DNA of 64,000 nucleotides, from positions 248,001 through 312,000 of the forward strand of contig NZ_JARJNR010000006.1 in the NCBI RefSeq assembly GCF_030143255.1, written 5' to 3'. This DNA comes from Frigidibacter sp. SD6-1 (lineage in GTDB: Bacteria; Pseudomonadota; Alphaproteobacteria; Rhodobacterales; Rhodobacteraceae). The notes beneath the pieces are model-generated. The model did no database searches. It had not been told where the DNA came from and saw only the letters and a program-made list of their open reading frames with translations. The position numbers were made by a program, and so were the translations under genes. Each line of letters begins with the position of its first letter. The stretch's first letter is position 1. Positions 17,014 through 25,000 of this stretch are shown here, piece after piece.

Positions 17014-17541
17014 GTGTCTGACCCTGTGTCGGGCCGAGCTGTCATAATCCTCGTTCTGGCGGCGCAGGCGCTGTGTACGCTGTTCTTCGTCTCCGACATC
17101 CTGTTTTCGGTCTTCGGCATCTATGCCCGTCCGATCGCCTGGCAGACGCGCGAACTCCTGGAACTCGGCGCCGCGCTGGGTCTCGTCCTCGGCGTCATCC
17201 TCGGCGCGGTCGCCCTCCACCGCATGGCCCGCGACCGCAGACGCGCCGAGGAGAAGCTGCGCCGCGCCTCCGGCGCCTTCATGGACCTTCTGGAGGAGCG
17301 GTTCGTGGAATGGGGCCTGACCGCGTCCGAACGCGATGTAGCCCTATTCGCGATCAAGGGGATGACGACCCAGGAAATCGCCGCGCTCCGCAACACCGCC
17401 GAAGGCACGGTCAAGGCCCAGACCAATGCCATCTACCGCAAGGCCGGCGTTTCCGGCCGCCCCCAGCTCCTCAGCCTCTTCATCGAGGATCTGATGGAGG
17501 AGCGGCCGAGCGACCCCGCGCCGCTGCGCAAGGTCGGCTGA
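17014..17541 (+). CDS. Membrane-anchored LuxR-type HTH regulator
   Basis: A 175-residue protein starting at GTG. Two predicted membrane helices (about 9-33 and 47-68) are followed by a short basic helix and a LuxR/GerE helix-turn-helix (about 97-158: LTASERDVALFAIKG, TTQEIAALRNTAEGTVKAQ). There is no receiver or autoinducer domain, so any signal must come through the membrane part. It lies 26 bases after the PepSY-like gene and probably shares its transcript, suggesting that the secreted proteins and the regulator form one sensing unit. Confidence 0.82.
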   Translation: MSDPVSGRAVIILVLAAQALCTLFFVSDILFSVFGIYARPIAWQTRELLELGAALGLVLGVILGAVALHRMARDRRRAEEKLRRASGAFMDLLEERFVEWGLTASERDVALFAIKGMTTQEIAALRNTAEGTVKAQTNAIYRKAGVSGRPQLLSLFIEDLMEERPSDPAPLRKVG

Positions 17542-17547
17542 TACTCA

Positions 17548-17916
17548 TCAGGTCGCGTAGAGTTGCAGAACCTCCAGCGGCGCTATCTCGGCGGCACGCG
17601 CATGCGTCGCCTCCAGCCGCACCTTGGGGGCGCAGCCCTCGTCATGGGCTTGCATGAAACGGGCTGCACAGAGGCACCAGCGGTCGCCGGGCTTAAGGCC
17701 GGGAAAGCGGAACTCGGGTCGCGGGGTCGACAGGTCGTTGCCCACATATTTCGAATAGGCGAGGAACTCCGCCGTCATCACCGCGCAGACAGTGTGGCTG
17801 CCACTATCCTCGGCGCAGGTGTTGCAATGCCCGTCGCGGAAGAACCCGGTCAGGGGCGCAATCGAACAGAGCTCAAGCGGGCCGCCCAGGACATTGACCG
17901 ATGGATCCTTCTTCAT
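17548..17916 (-). CDS. DUF2237 family protein
   Basis: A 122-residue protein with the DUF2237 hallmarks: NVLGGPLELCS at the N-terminus, several Cys (GHCNTCAEDSGSHTVCAVMT), NDLSTPRPEF and PGLKPGDRWCLCAARW-like sequence. The conserved Cys set suggests metal binding, but the function is unknown. It starts three bases after the stop of the serine hydrolase remnant, so the two were once in one operon. Confidence 0.92.
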   Translation of the reverse strand: MKKDPSVNVLGGPLELCSIAPLTGFFRDGHCNTCAEDSGSHTVCAVMTAEFLAYSKYVGNDLSTPRPEFRFPGLKPGDRWCLCAARFMQAHDEGCAPKVRLEATHARAAEIAPLEVLQLYAT

Positions 17917-17919
17917 CGC

Positions 17920-18276
17920 CTACTCCGCCGCCGCATCGGCAATTGCCTGCAACATCGCCACATTCGCCTCGTCGACACCCGGCTCCTCGAACCCCCGATG
18001 GGCGGAATTGACCGCGATGACCACACCGCGACGGGGCGAGACATAGATATACTGCCCGTAGATGCCATGCGCCATGAAATCTCCCGGCCCGTTCACCGGT
18101 ATCCACCATTGATAACCGTAAAGCGCCCCGCCCGGCGTCGAAGGTCTGGTCGATGCGGCGATCCAGTCGGCGGGCACCAGGTGATCCGCAAGATGCGCTT
18201 CATGTGCCCTCCGGTGTTTGGCCGACAGGAAACCCCGCGCACGCGCCTCAGGCAAGAGTGACGCGGCGGCAGGCAA
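17920..18276 (-). pseudogene. Truncated serine hydrolase (class C beta-lactamase-like), C-terminal remnant
   Basis: About 85 residues match the C-terminal part of 6-aminohexanoate-dimer-hydrolase-like serine hydrolases: LVPADWIAAST, YGYQWWIPVN, HGIYGQYIYVSP and VVIAVNS. The catalytic SxxK and YxN regions, normally about 250 residues upstream, are missing. The sequence before about 18195 is unrelated and DUF2332 begins almost at once. This looks like a gene that lost its 5' end by deletion; it cannot be active. Confidence 0.7.
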
Positions 18277-18306
18277 GTCAGGCGGCAGGCAAGTCAGGCG
18301 GCAGGC
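18266..18306. repeat. 16-bp tandem repeat over the DUF2332 stop codon
   Basis: The unit GCGGCAGGCAAGTCAG occurs at 18266-18281 and 18282-18297 with a partial third copy to 18306. The DUF2332 stop codon (18294-18296) lies inside the array, so the duplication adds downstream copies of the gene's end. It also marks the edge of the truncated serine hydrolase. Confidence 0.85.
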
Positions 18307-19346
18307 GCCCAGTCGATCCAGCGCCCGTGAAAATCGACCCGCCCCAGCACCATCCTCTCGCCCCCGGGCCAGAGGTCGAGCGTCAGCCCAGCGCCCGGCC
18401 CTTCGCCATCTGCCTCCATAGACAGCCGCGCAAGCGGCGCATCCGCGCTGGCTCTAGCCCCGGCGGAAGCCAGGAGCATCTCTCCCCGGGCCTGCGCCTC
18501 GGCGGGGAAATACTGCCAGGCGATCGTGTGATAGACGAGATGCAGCGCGCCCTCGAACCGTTGGGCAAGGCGGCGCTCCAGCCAGGCGACCGCATCGCCC
18601 GCCTCGACGAGCCGCGGCCCGGCGGCAACGGCGGCCAGTGCCTTGGCCGTACGTTCCAGCCGGTCCGGCTGATCGGGCCAGAGATAGGCGAGCAGCCGGT
18701 CGCGCCCCGCGACCGGATCGACCGGCCTGAGGTCGACGCCCGCCCGGGCGAGGACCGGCGGATGCGGAGCACCAGCCGGGGCGAGCCCCCGCCAGTCGGG
18801 CGCAAGCGTCAGAAGCGGTTCCGACGGGCCGAGCCACCGGTCCTGCACCGCCAGCCCATAGCGGTCCCAGATCAGGTTCAGCCCCGCACTCGCGCCAAGC
18901 TCCGACAGGACCAGCGGCAGCGGCTGACGGGCCTGCAGCCAGTGCGCGGCGGCGATGATCGCCACCGACCGGCGCAGTTCGTTGGTCTGCGGCGGGCTTT
19001 CGATGAAATTCCGAATGAAGGCCTCGTCGCGCGCCAGAACCGCCGCGGCAGTTTCCAGAAGCCGCTCGTCGCTCGTTCGGTCCATCGCACCGTAGCAAGC
19101 CGCAAGATCAGGTCCCTGCCCCGCCCGGACCAGTGCATGCAGCGCGCCCGCGATGCGCAGGGGCACCGACTGGCCGGAGCTGGACAGATCGCCCTCCCAG
19201 CCCTCCAGCCGCGCGGCCAGCGCACCCTCCGGCTGCCAGCCTGTGCCCAGAAGGCGCATGAGCCGTTCCATCAGGGGCGAGCCCAGCGAAGCGCAGCTGC
19301 GCGACTGGCTGGCGAAAGCCTCGGACAGGTCGGCGCGCATCCTCAC
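18294..19346 (-). CDS. DUF2332 family protein
   Basis: A 350-residue protein of the DUF2332 family, recognised by SPLMERLM near the N-terminus, PQTNELRRS (about 118-126), ELGASAGLNLIWDRY (about 147-161) and VYHTIAWQYF near 275. The GASAGLN segment resembles a methyltransferase-type nucleotide loop, but the activity is unknown. It begins at GTG overlapping the pth stop codon by four bases, so it is translated after pth; an in-frame ATG at 19340 is an alternative start. Confidence 0.88.
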   Translation of the reverse strand: MRMRADLSEAFASQSRSCASLGSPLMERLMRLLGTGWQPEGALAARLEGWEGDLSSSGQSVPLRIAGALHALVRAGQGPDLAACYGAMDRTSDERLLETAAAVLARDEAFIRNFIESPPQTNELRRSVAIIAAAHWLQARQPLPLVLSELGASAGLNLIWDRYGLAVQDRWLGPSEPLLTLAPDWRGLAPAGAPHPPVLARAGVDLRPVDPVAGRDRLLAYLWPDQPDRLERTAKALAAVAAGPRLVEAGDAVAWLERRLAQRFEGALHLVYHTIAWQYFPAEAQARGEMLLASAGARASADAPLARLSMEADGEGPGAGLTLDLWPGGERMVLGRVDFHGRWIDWAPAA

Positions 19347-20029
19347 CCGAACCGGTCAAGAAGCCGCTGAAGGGCGGATTTCGGCGCCTCCGGCGCCTTC
19401 GAAGCGTCGGGGACGGGCGCTTCTTCCGGTTTCACCTTCGCCGCGCCGGTCGAAGAGCGCGGCGGCGCGGTTCGAAGGGCCACGGCATTCATGAAACGCG
19501 CCTCGTCGCCCTCGGCCAGCGCCACGGCCCCGTCCGACAGGCCGCGCATGAGATCATCAAGCCAGTCCTGATCGGCCTTGGCGAAGTCCGACAGCACATA
19601 GGGCGCGACCCGGTCCTTGTGGCCGGGATGGCCGATCCCGAGGCGGACCCGCCGATAGCTGTCACCGATATGGGCATGGAGCGAGCGGAGCCCGTTGTGC
19701 CCCGCATGCCCGCCACCGGTTTTCAGCCGCATCTTGGCCGGTGCGAGGTCCAGCTCGTCGTGGAACACCACGACATCGGCCGGCTCGATCTTGTAGAACC
19801 GCATCGCCTCGCCGACCGACTGGCCCGAAAGGTTCATAAAGGTCTCGGGCTTGAGAAGCGCCACGCGCTCGGTCCCGAGCCGCCCTTCGCTGACCAGCCC
19901 CTGGAATTTTGCGCGGAACGGCGGGAAGCCGTGATCGGCGGCGATCCGGTCCACGGCCATGAAGCCGATATTATGGCGGTTGCCCGCATATTTCGCCCCG
20001 GGATTGCCGAGACCGACAAAAAGCTTCAT
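19343..20029 (-). CDS. pth: Peptidyl-tRNA hydrolase
   Basis: A 228-residue enzyme that releases peptides from stalled peptidyl-tRNA. Catalytic His19 lies in AGNRHNIGF; the HDELDL and GGHAGHNGLRS motifs follow. Residues beyond about 190 form a Pro/Ala/Lys-rich extension absent from E. coli Pth but common in this order. The start at 20029 gives the canonical MKLFVGLGNPG. It lies downstream of rplY, a widespread rplY-pth pairing, with a large inverted repeat between them. Confidence 0.96.
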   Translation of the reverse strand: MKLFVGLGNPGAKYAGNRHNIGFMAVDRIAADHGFPPFRAKFQGLVSEGRLGTERVALLKPETFMNLSGQSVGEAMRFYKIEPADVVVFHDELDLAPAKMRLKTGGGHAGHNGLRSLHAHIGDSYRRVRLGIGHPGHKDRVAPYVLSDFAKADQDWLDDLMRGLSDGAVALAEGDEARFMNAVALRTAPPRSSTGAAKVKPEEAPVPDASKAPEAPKSALQRLLDRFG

Positions 20030-20100
20030 CGCGCGCCTTCCTTGCGTGGCCCGCAGGTTAGTGGCGCGAAGCGCCGGTTGCAACGTATGGGGCGGCTCGG

Positions 20101-20207
20101 GCCGCTCATCGTCGGACTTCGTCCGCTCTTCGCGGTGACAGCTCTTCCGACGGGCGCATGATCCCTGAACCGCAGCGAAGAGCGGACGAAGTCCGACGAT
20201 GAGCGGC
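20101..20207. repeat. Perfect 33-bp inverted repeat between rplY and pth
   Basis: Bases 20101-20133 are the exact reverse complement of 20175-20207, with a 41-nt loop. The arms contain GCTCATCG, GGACTTCGTCC (itself a mini-hairpin) and CTCTTCGC. Related modules recur at 41028-41092 and 48655-48724. In RNA it would form a very stable hairpin between two cotranscribed genes. Confidence 0.9.
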
Positions 20208-20222
20208 GCCCGGAAAACGAAA

Positions 20223-20244
20223 CGCGGGGCCTTTCGGCCCCGCG
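20223..20244 (-). terminator. Intrinsic terminator of rplY
   Basis: CGCGGGGCC (20223-20231) and GGCCCCGCG (20236-20244) form a 9-bp stem with a 4-nt loop; on the minus strand the hairpin is followed by TTTCG. It is 25 bases past the rplY stop. Confidence 0.75.
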
Positions 20245-20268
20245 CTCAATGCGTCGATCCGATATGGA

Positions 20269-20880
20269 TCAGGCCTCGGCAGCCGCTTCTTCGCTCTCGG
20301 CCGAGACAAAGCCCGACGGCGCGCCGATATTGGCGATGACGAAATTGCGGTTGATCGTGGGCTTGGCGCCCGACGGCAGCACGACATCGTTGATGTGGAT
20401 GACGTCGCCGATCTCGCGGCCCGAAAGGTCGACCGTGATGTGATCGGGAATGTCGCCCGCCATCACTTCCAGCTCGACTTCCGGCCGCACGATGGTCAGC
20501 GCGCCGCCCTTCTTCAGGCCCGGTGCCTTGTCGTGGTTCTCGAAGGTCACGTGGATGAAGAGGTTGATGCGGCTTTCGTCGTGGATGCGCATGAAATCGA
20601 CATGCGTCGGCAGGTCCTTGACCACGTCACGCTGCACGCCGCGGCAGATGACATGGACATCCTCCTGGCCTTCGACCTTCAGGTTGAAGAGACGCTGCTT
20701 GAAGCGGCCAGCCTTGAGGAATTTCAGGAGGTAGTAGAATTTCATGTCGATCGCGAGCGGCTCTTTGCCGTCGCCATAGACGATGCCAGGTACGTTCCCG
20801 TCACGACGGGATTGACGGGCGGCCCCCTTGCCTGTCCCCGTCCGTACCGTGGCGATGAGATCGGTGATCTTACCAGCCAT
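20269..20880 (-). CDS. rplY: 50S ribosomal protein L25/general stress protein Ctc
   Basis: A 203-residue long-form L25 (Ctc/TL5) that binds 5S rRNA. The N-terminal L25 domain (about 5-95, with RxxGxVPGIVYG) is followed by the TL5-type beta domain (about 100-185) and an acidic Ala/Glu tail. The start MAGKITDL at 20880 has GGAGAGA upstream. It heads the rplY-pth-DUF2332 set. Confidence 0.95.
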   Translation of the reverse strand: MAGKITDLIATVRTGTGKGAARQSRRDGNVPGIVYGDGKEPLAIDMKFYYLLKFLKAGRFKQRLFNLKVEGQEDVHVICRGVQRDVVKDLPTHVDFMRIHDESRINLFIHVTFENHDKAPGLKKGGALTIVRPEVELEVMAGDIPDHITVDLSGREIGDVIHINDVVLPSGAKPTINRNFVIANIGAPSGFVSAESEEAAAEA

Positions 20881-20933
20881 GGGTCTCTCCATAAGTTAAG
20901 GGCATCCTCCAAGGGTGCATGCCCGAGGCGGGT

Positions 20934-20962
20934 CCTATAGAGCGGAATCGGCGCGAAGGAAA
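20934..20962 (-). promoter_or_regulatory. Probable rplY promoter
   Basis: On the minus strand, TTTCCT (20957-20962) and TATAGG (20934-20939) are 17 bases apart and lie about 55 bases before the rplY start. Confidence 0.4.
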
Positions 20963-21035
20963 GCCAAAAAGCACGGGACTGGCGCGCGCGGCGGCGCGCC
21001 TCTGGCGCAGGGCCCGCGGCCGTGATAGAGCATTC

Positions 21036-21049
21036 TGACTTCTCAGTCA
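21036..21049 (+). promoter_or_regulatory. TGACT-N4-AGTCA dyad before the MFS gene
   Basis: A perfect 5-bp inverted repeat with four-base spacer sits 12 bases before the MFS start. It resembles TetR-family operator half-sites; no TetR gene is adjacent. Confidence 0.3.
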
Positions 21050-21060
21050 AAAAGACCTCC

Positions 21061-22227
21061 ATGACCCTTTTCAGACAGATCCGGGTGGCACGGGCGACCG
21101 TGGTGGCCTTTGCGGCGATGGGTGCGCTTTGGGGTGCCTATGCGGCGCTCATCCCCGACACCAAGGCGATGCTCGGCGTCGGCGACGCCGCCTTCGGCTC
21201 GCTCCTTCTCGCCACGCCGCTCGCCGCGGCGGCCTCGATGCTCATCGCCCCGCGCCTCGCGCCGCTTCTTGGCCGCCATGTGCTGCCGCTCGCCGTCCTT
21301 GGCGTGGCGCTGGCCTTTGCCTTGCCCGGCTGGCTCGCCCTGCCCGCGCTTTTCGCGCTGGCGATGGTCTTTGTCGGCGCGACCAACGGTTTTCTGGATG
21401 TCACGATGAACGCCCGCGTCAGCGCGCTCGAGGCCGAACGCGGCCTGCATCTGATGAACCTCAATCATGCCGCCTATTCGTTCAGCTACGCGGGTGCCGC
21501 CATCCTCACCGGCTTTGCCCGCGACGCGGGCCTCTCGCCGGGGCCGGTCATGACCATGGTCGCGCTCGCTGTCGGCTTGGCTGCCTTCATCGCCATCGAG
21601 GCCGGACCGGACGTGAACGGCTTTTCTGCCGCGAAAGGCCCGCGCGGTCGGCTCGGGTCGCTGCCCTTCTGGGGCGGGCTGATCGTGCTTGTGGCGTTCG
21701 TGGCCGAAAATGCGTCAGAGAACTGGTCGGCGCTGCATATCGAGCGGACGCTTGGTGGATCGAAACATCAGGGCAGCTTCGGCCCGGCGGTGCTGGCGCT
21801 GACCATGGGCTGCGGGCGGCTTGCCGGGCAGATCGTCGCGGCACGCATCTCCGAAAGCACGCTCATCCGGCTTGGCACCGTGATTGCGGCGGCGGGCACG
21901 GCGGTGGTCGGTCTCGCGCCCTCGCCACTGGTTGCCTACGCCGGGCTGATAACCGCCGGGCTTGGCACCTCGGTGATCGCGCCCACTGCCTATTCGCTGA
22001 TCTCGCGGCTCGCCGCGCCGTCGGCGCGGGCGCACGTGATCGCCCGGGCCACCGCGCTTGGCTATATGGGCTATTTCTTCGGTCCGCCCGCCCTTGGCTT
22101 CGCCTCGGAACTCCTCGGGCTCGACCGTGCCCTCGTCGCGATGGCGGGCTTCATCCTGACGGTGCTGGTCCTTTACCCGCGGCTGGTCGCCACGGGCACG
22201 AAAGCCGAAGGCATCAGCGCGGCGTGA
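21061..22227 (+). CDS. MFS transporter
   Basis: A 388-residue, twelve-helix major facilitator. The N-terminus and the motif TNGFLDVTMNARVSALE (about 110) place it near the YbjJ/FucP-like sugar or drug MFS branch. The ATG at 21061 is chosen; a GTG 39 bases upstream keeps the frame open but would place the TGACT-N4-AGTCA dyad (21036-21049) inside the coding region. The 3' end overlaps the convergent permease gene by 14 bases. Confidence 0.85.
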   Translation: MTLFRQIRVARATVVAFAAMGALWGAYAALIPDTKAMLGVGDAAFGSLLLATPLAAAASMLIAPRLAPLLGRHVLPLAVLGVALAFALPGWLALPALFALAMVFVGATNGFLDVTMNARVSALEAERGLHLMNLNHAAYSFSYAGAAILTGFARDAGLSPGPVMTMVALAVGLAAFIAIEAGPDVNGFSAAKGPRGRLGSLPFWGGLIVLVAFVAENASENWSALHIERTLGGSKHQGSFGPAVLALTMGCGRLAGQIVAARISESTLIRLGTVIAAAGTAVVGLAPSPLVAYAGLITAGLGTSVIAPTAYSLISRLAAPSARAHVIARATALGYMGYFFGPPALGFASELLGLDRALVAMAGFILTVLVLYPRLVATGTKAEGISAA

Positions 22228-23185
22228 CGCCGCGCAGCCGTTCCGACCGCCGCCTGAGCAGCTCGACCGTCGTCAACAGAAGGATGGACACGATCACCAG
22301 GATCGTCGCCACGGAAAGGATCGCCGGGCTGATCTGTTCGCGGATGCCGTTGAACATCTGGCGCGGGATCGTCTGCTGCTGCGGTCCGGCGATGAAGAGC
22401 ACCGCCACCACCTCGTCGAACGAGGTGACGAAGGCAAAGAGCGCGCCCGAAATGACGCCCGGCAGGATCAGGGGCATGATCACCCTAAAGAAGGTGGTGC
22501 GCGGGTTTGCGCCAAGGCTCGCCGAAGCCCGGATCAGCGACTGGTCGAACCCGGTCAGCGTCGCCGTCACAGTTATGATCACGAACGGGATACCCAAGGT
22601 GGCATGCGCCATGATCACCCCGAGATCGGAGTTCGCAAGGCAGCCCTTGTTCGACAGAACCGGCCCAAGCAGCGTCCCCATGGCCGAACCCGGGGCCAGA
22701 CAGGCCTTGGCGTAGAAGAACGACATGCCGACCGCTGTGATGATGATCGGCACGATCATCGGCGAAATGAGAATCGCCATGATCGTGCGGCGGAAGGGCA
22801 TTTCCGGGCGGCTGAGGCCAAGGGCCGCCAGCGTGCCGAGGAAGGTCGCAAGAATAGTCGCCCAGAAGCCGATCCAGAAGGAATTCTTCGCGGCATTGAT
22901 CCAGGTCGAGGTTTCCCAGGCGGTCGACCACCAGCTGCCGTCCCTCACCCCGTCCGGCGCGGCATGGCCGAAGGTCAGAAGCATGTCGTACCAGCGCGTC
23001 GAATAGCCCGCCGGATCGAAATGCAGCATCTTCTCGGTGAAGGTGAAATAGGGCTCGGCGTTGAACGACAGGGGCAGGATCACCAGGATCGGCGCGATCA
23101 GGAAGATGAAGATCGCCGCGCAGATCACCAGATAGGCATAGTGCCAGATCCGTTCGAGGGGCGAGGCATGGGTGGGAAGGGCCAT
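22214..23185 (-). CDS. Polyamine-type ABC transporter permease (PotC/PotI-like)
   Basis: A 323-residue inner-membrane permease with six main helices and the EAA loop ASASLGANPRTTFFRVIMPLILPG (about 225-248). It has a longer periplasmic loop after helix 1 than E. coli PotC. It would form the pore with the neighbouring permease for spermidine/putrescine or similar cargo. It is the last gene of the pot-like operon. Confidence 0.9.
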   Translation of the reverse strand: MALPTHASPLERIWHYAYLVICAAIFIFLIAPILVILPLSFNAEPYFTFTEKMLHFDPAGYSTRWYDMLLTFGHAAPDGVRDGSWWSTAWETSTWINAAKNSFWIGFWATILATFLGTLAALGLSRPEMPFRRTIMAILISPMIVPIIITAVGMSFFYAKACLAPGSAMGTLLGPVLSNKGCLANSDLGVIMAHATLGIPFVIITVTATLTGFDQSLIRASASLGANPRTTFFRVIMPLILPGVISGALFAFVTSFDEVVAVLFIAGPQQQTIPRQMFNGIREQISPAILSVATILVIVSILLLTTVELLRRRSERLRGVTPR

Positions 23186-23198
23186 ATCTGTCGTCCTC

Positions 23199-24449
23199 TC
23201 AGCCGAGTTTCAGCCGGTCGATGCCGATCAGCCGGTCATAGAGCCAGTAAAGCACGATGACCGCGACCAGCAGCATCGCCGCGAGTGCCGCCGCCAGCGA
23301 CCAGTTGGCCTTGGCCATGTGGAACTGGATCATGTTGGAGAAAAGCTGCCCGTCGGCGCCGCCGACAAGGGCAGGCGTGATGTAGTAACCGACCGCGAGA
23401 ATGAAGACGAGAAGCGAGCCCGCCGCGATCCCCGGCAGGGTTTGCGGCAGATAGACCCGGCGGAAGGCGGTCCAGCTTGTCGCGCCCAGCGAGCGCGCCG
23501 CGCGGACATAGGACGGCGGGATGGTCCGCATCACCGAAAAGAGCGGCAGGATCATGAAGGGCAGGAGCACATGGGTCATCGCGACGATCGTGCCGGTCAT
23601 GTTGTTGATCATCACAAGCCGACCGCTGTCATCGATCAGCCCCATCGCCACGAGGATCGAATTGACCACGCCCTGCTGCTGCAAAAGCACGATCCACGAA
23701 GTTGTCCGCACCAGAAGCGATGTCCAGAACGGCAGCAGGACGAGGATCATCAGAAGCGAGGATTTCGACATCGGCAGGGTCGCCAGAAGATGCGCGACCG
23801 GGAAGGCCAGCAGAAGGCAGATGAAGGTGATGACGCCCGACAGATAGAAGGTCTTGAAGAAGAGGTAGAGATAGATCCTCTCCTTGTCGCTGCCGCGCTG
23901 GAACGCTCCGTCGTCGGCACGTTTCTGGTCGGCCGCGACCTGGTAGAAATCGGTCGTATAGGGCGAGGCCGCATCGCGCATGGCGGCCCAGAGCTTCGGC
24001 TCGCCCCATTCCTTGTCCTCGGCCAGAAGCGCCTCCTTGAACGGGGGCTGCATGTCCTTGGCCTTGCGCGCCGCGCCCTTGAAGAGGCTGATCGTGCCCG
24101 GAACCGTATAGTTGATCCGCGTGCCCGCCTGACCGGGCGTCTTGTCCTTCTGCATCTGGGCAAGGTCGGCGACCAGCGCGGCATAGGCCTCTTCGGTGAT
24201 CTCCGACCCGTCGGGGTTGGCATCGAACCAGGCGGCAAGGTTCGGCGCCGCCGAGGAAAAACCGTCATGTTCGAACGACCGTTTCAGCATATAGCCGATC
24301 GGCACCACGAAAGTGATGAGGACGAAGGCCAGAAGCGGCACGACAAGCAGGAAGGCCCGGCGCCGCGCGCGCGCCTGCGCCGTAGCCAGCGCGGCCTTCA
24401 GCGGCCGTCCGTCGGCGGTCAGAAGCGGGCCTGAAACGACCTCGGTCAT
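23199..24449 (-). CDS. Polyamine-type ABC transporter permease (PotB/PotH-like) with large loop
   Basis: A 416-residue permease. Residues 30-55 form the first helix; about 60-195 is a hydrophilic insertion, presumably periplasmic, not present in the ~285-aa PotB; five further helices follow with the EAA loop AARSLGATSWTAFRRVYLPQTLPG. Start overlaps the DUF2314 gene stop by four bases, so translation is coupled. The insertion may help dock the binding protein; that is inference. Confidence 0.9.
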   Translation of the reverse strand: MTEVVSGPLLTADGRPLKAALATAQARARRRAFLLVVPLLAFVLITFVVPIGYMLKRSFEHDGFSSAAPNLAAWFDANPDGSEITEEAYAALVADLAQMQKDKTPGQAGTRINYTVPGTISLFKGAARKAKDMQPPFKEALLAEDKEWGEPKLWAAMRDAASPYTTDFYQVAADQKRADDGAFQRGSDKERIYLYLFFKTFYLSGVITFICLLLAFPVAHLLATLPMSKSSLLMILVLLPFWTSLLVRTTSWIVLLQQQGVVNSILVAMGLIDDSGRLVMINNMTGTIVAMTHVLLPFMILPLFSVMRTIPPSYVRAARSLGATSWTAFRRVYLPQTLPGIAAGSLLVFILAVGYYITPALVGGADGQLFSNMIQFHMAKANWSLAAALAAMLLVAVIVLYWLYDRLIGIDRLKLG

Positions 24450-24949
24450 AGATCATCCTCTCCAATCGGCGCGAGTATCGCCTCGATCTGCGCGCGCTCC
24501 TCATTGGCCAGCTGCGGCAGGATCACCCGCGTCGTGTAAGACCCGTGCAGCTTGCCGTCCGCTCCCCAATAGGACCAGTCCGACACCTCTGCCGTCGTGA
24601 AAGTAACCGGATCGCCGATGGCACCCTCGAACCCGGCGGGCTCGTTCGCCAGCACGCCCGACAGTCTTTCCCCGTCGATCTGCAGCAACGTGACCCAGAT
24701 ATGTTCCGTGTCGGCGGGACCGCCCGAGACCGGCGCGGCGTATTTTACGGTGTAAGCCCCCGACTGAAGATCCCGCCGGGCGGCGAAGGCAAGAAACGCA
24801 TCCAACCGGCCGCGTGCCGTCGCGATGGCGGCATTCATCTCTGCATCGTCTGTGGCGAAGTTCACCACCCGATCCTGCGCGAAAGCCGCCGGAAGCGAGA
24901 GCGGAAGCGCGCAGAGGAAAAGCGCAAGCAGAAGGGCCGGGCGTCTCAT
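24446..24949 (-). CDS. Exported DUF2314 protein inside the polyamine transporter operon
   Basis: A 167-residue protein with signal peptide (cleavage near AFA-QD, residue 25). The mature part fits DUF2314 (YegJ-like): NFATDDAEMNAAIATAR, an EHIWVTLLQIDGERLSGVLANEP segment and VSDWSYW. Function unknown. It lies between the binding protein and the permease genes and overlaps the latter by ATGA, suggesting a periplasmic accessory role in this transporter. Confidence 0.82.
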   Translation of the reverse strand: MRRPALLLALFLCALPLSLPAAFAQDRVVNFATDDAEMNAAIATARGRLDAFLAFAARRDLQSGAYTVKYAAPVSGGPADTEHIWVTLLQIDGERLSGVLANEPAGFEGAIGDPVTFTTAEVSDWSYWGADGKLHGSYTTRVILPQLANEERAQIEAILAPIGEDDL

Positions 24950-25000
24950 ATCGTCCTCGAAAGAGGCCGGGCGCGGCAGGCGCGCCCGGCCGTTTCCTGA

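Noticed and set aside
18290-18310. Possible short CRISPR-like or direct-repeat array
   Set aside because: The repeat is a simple 16-bp tandem duplication of 2.6 copies without spacers.
20870-20920. 16-codon ORF overlapping the rplY start on the minus strand
   Set aside because: No convincing ribosome site and no repeated codon pattern; likely chance.
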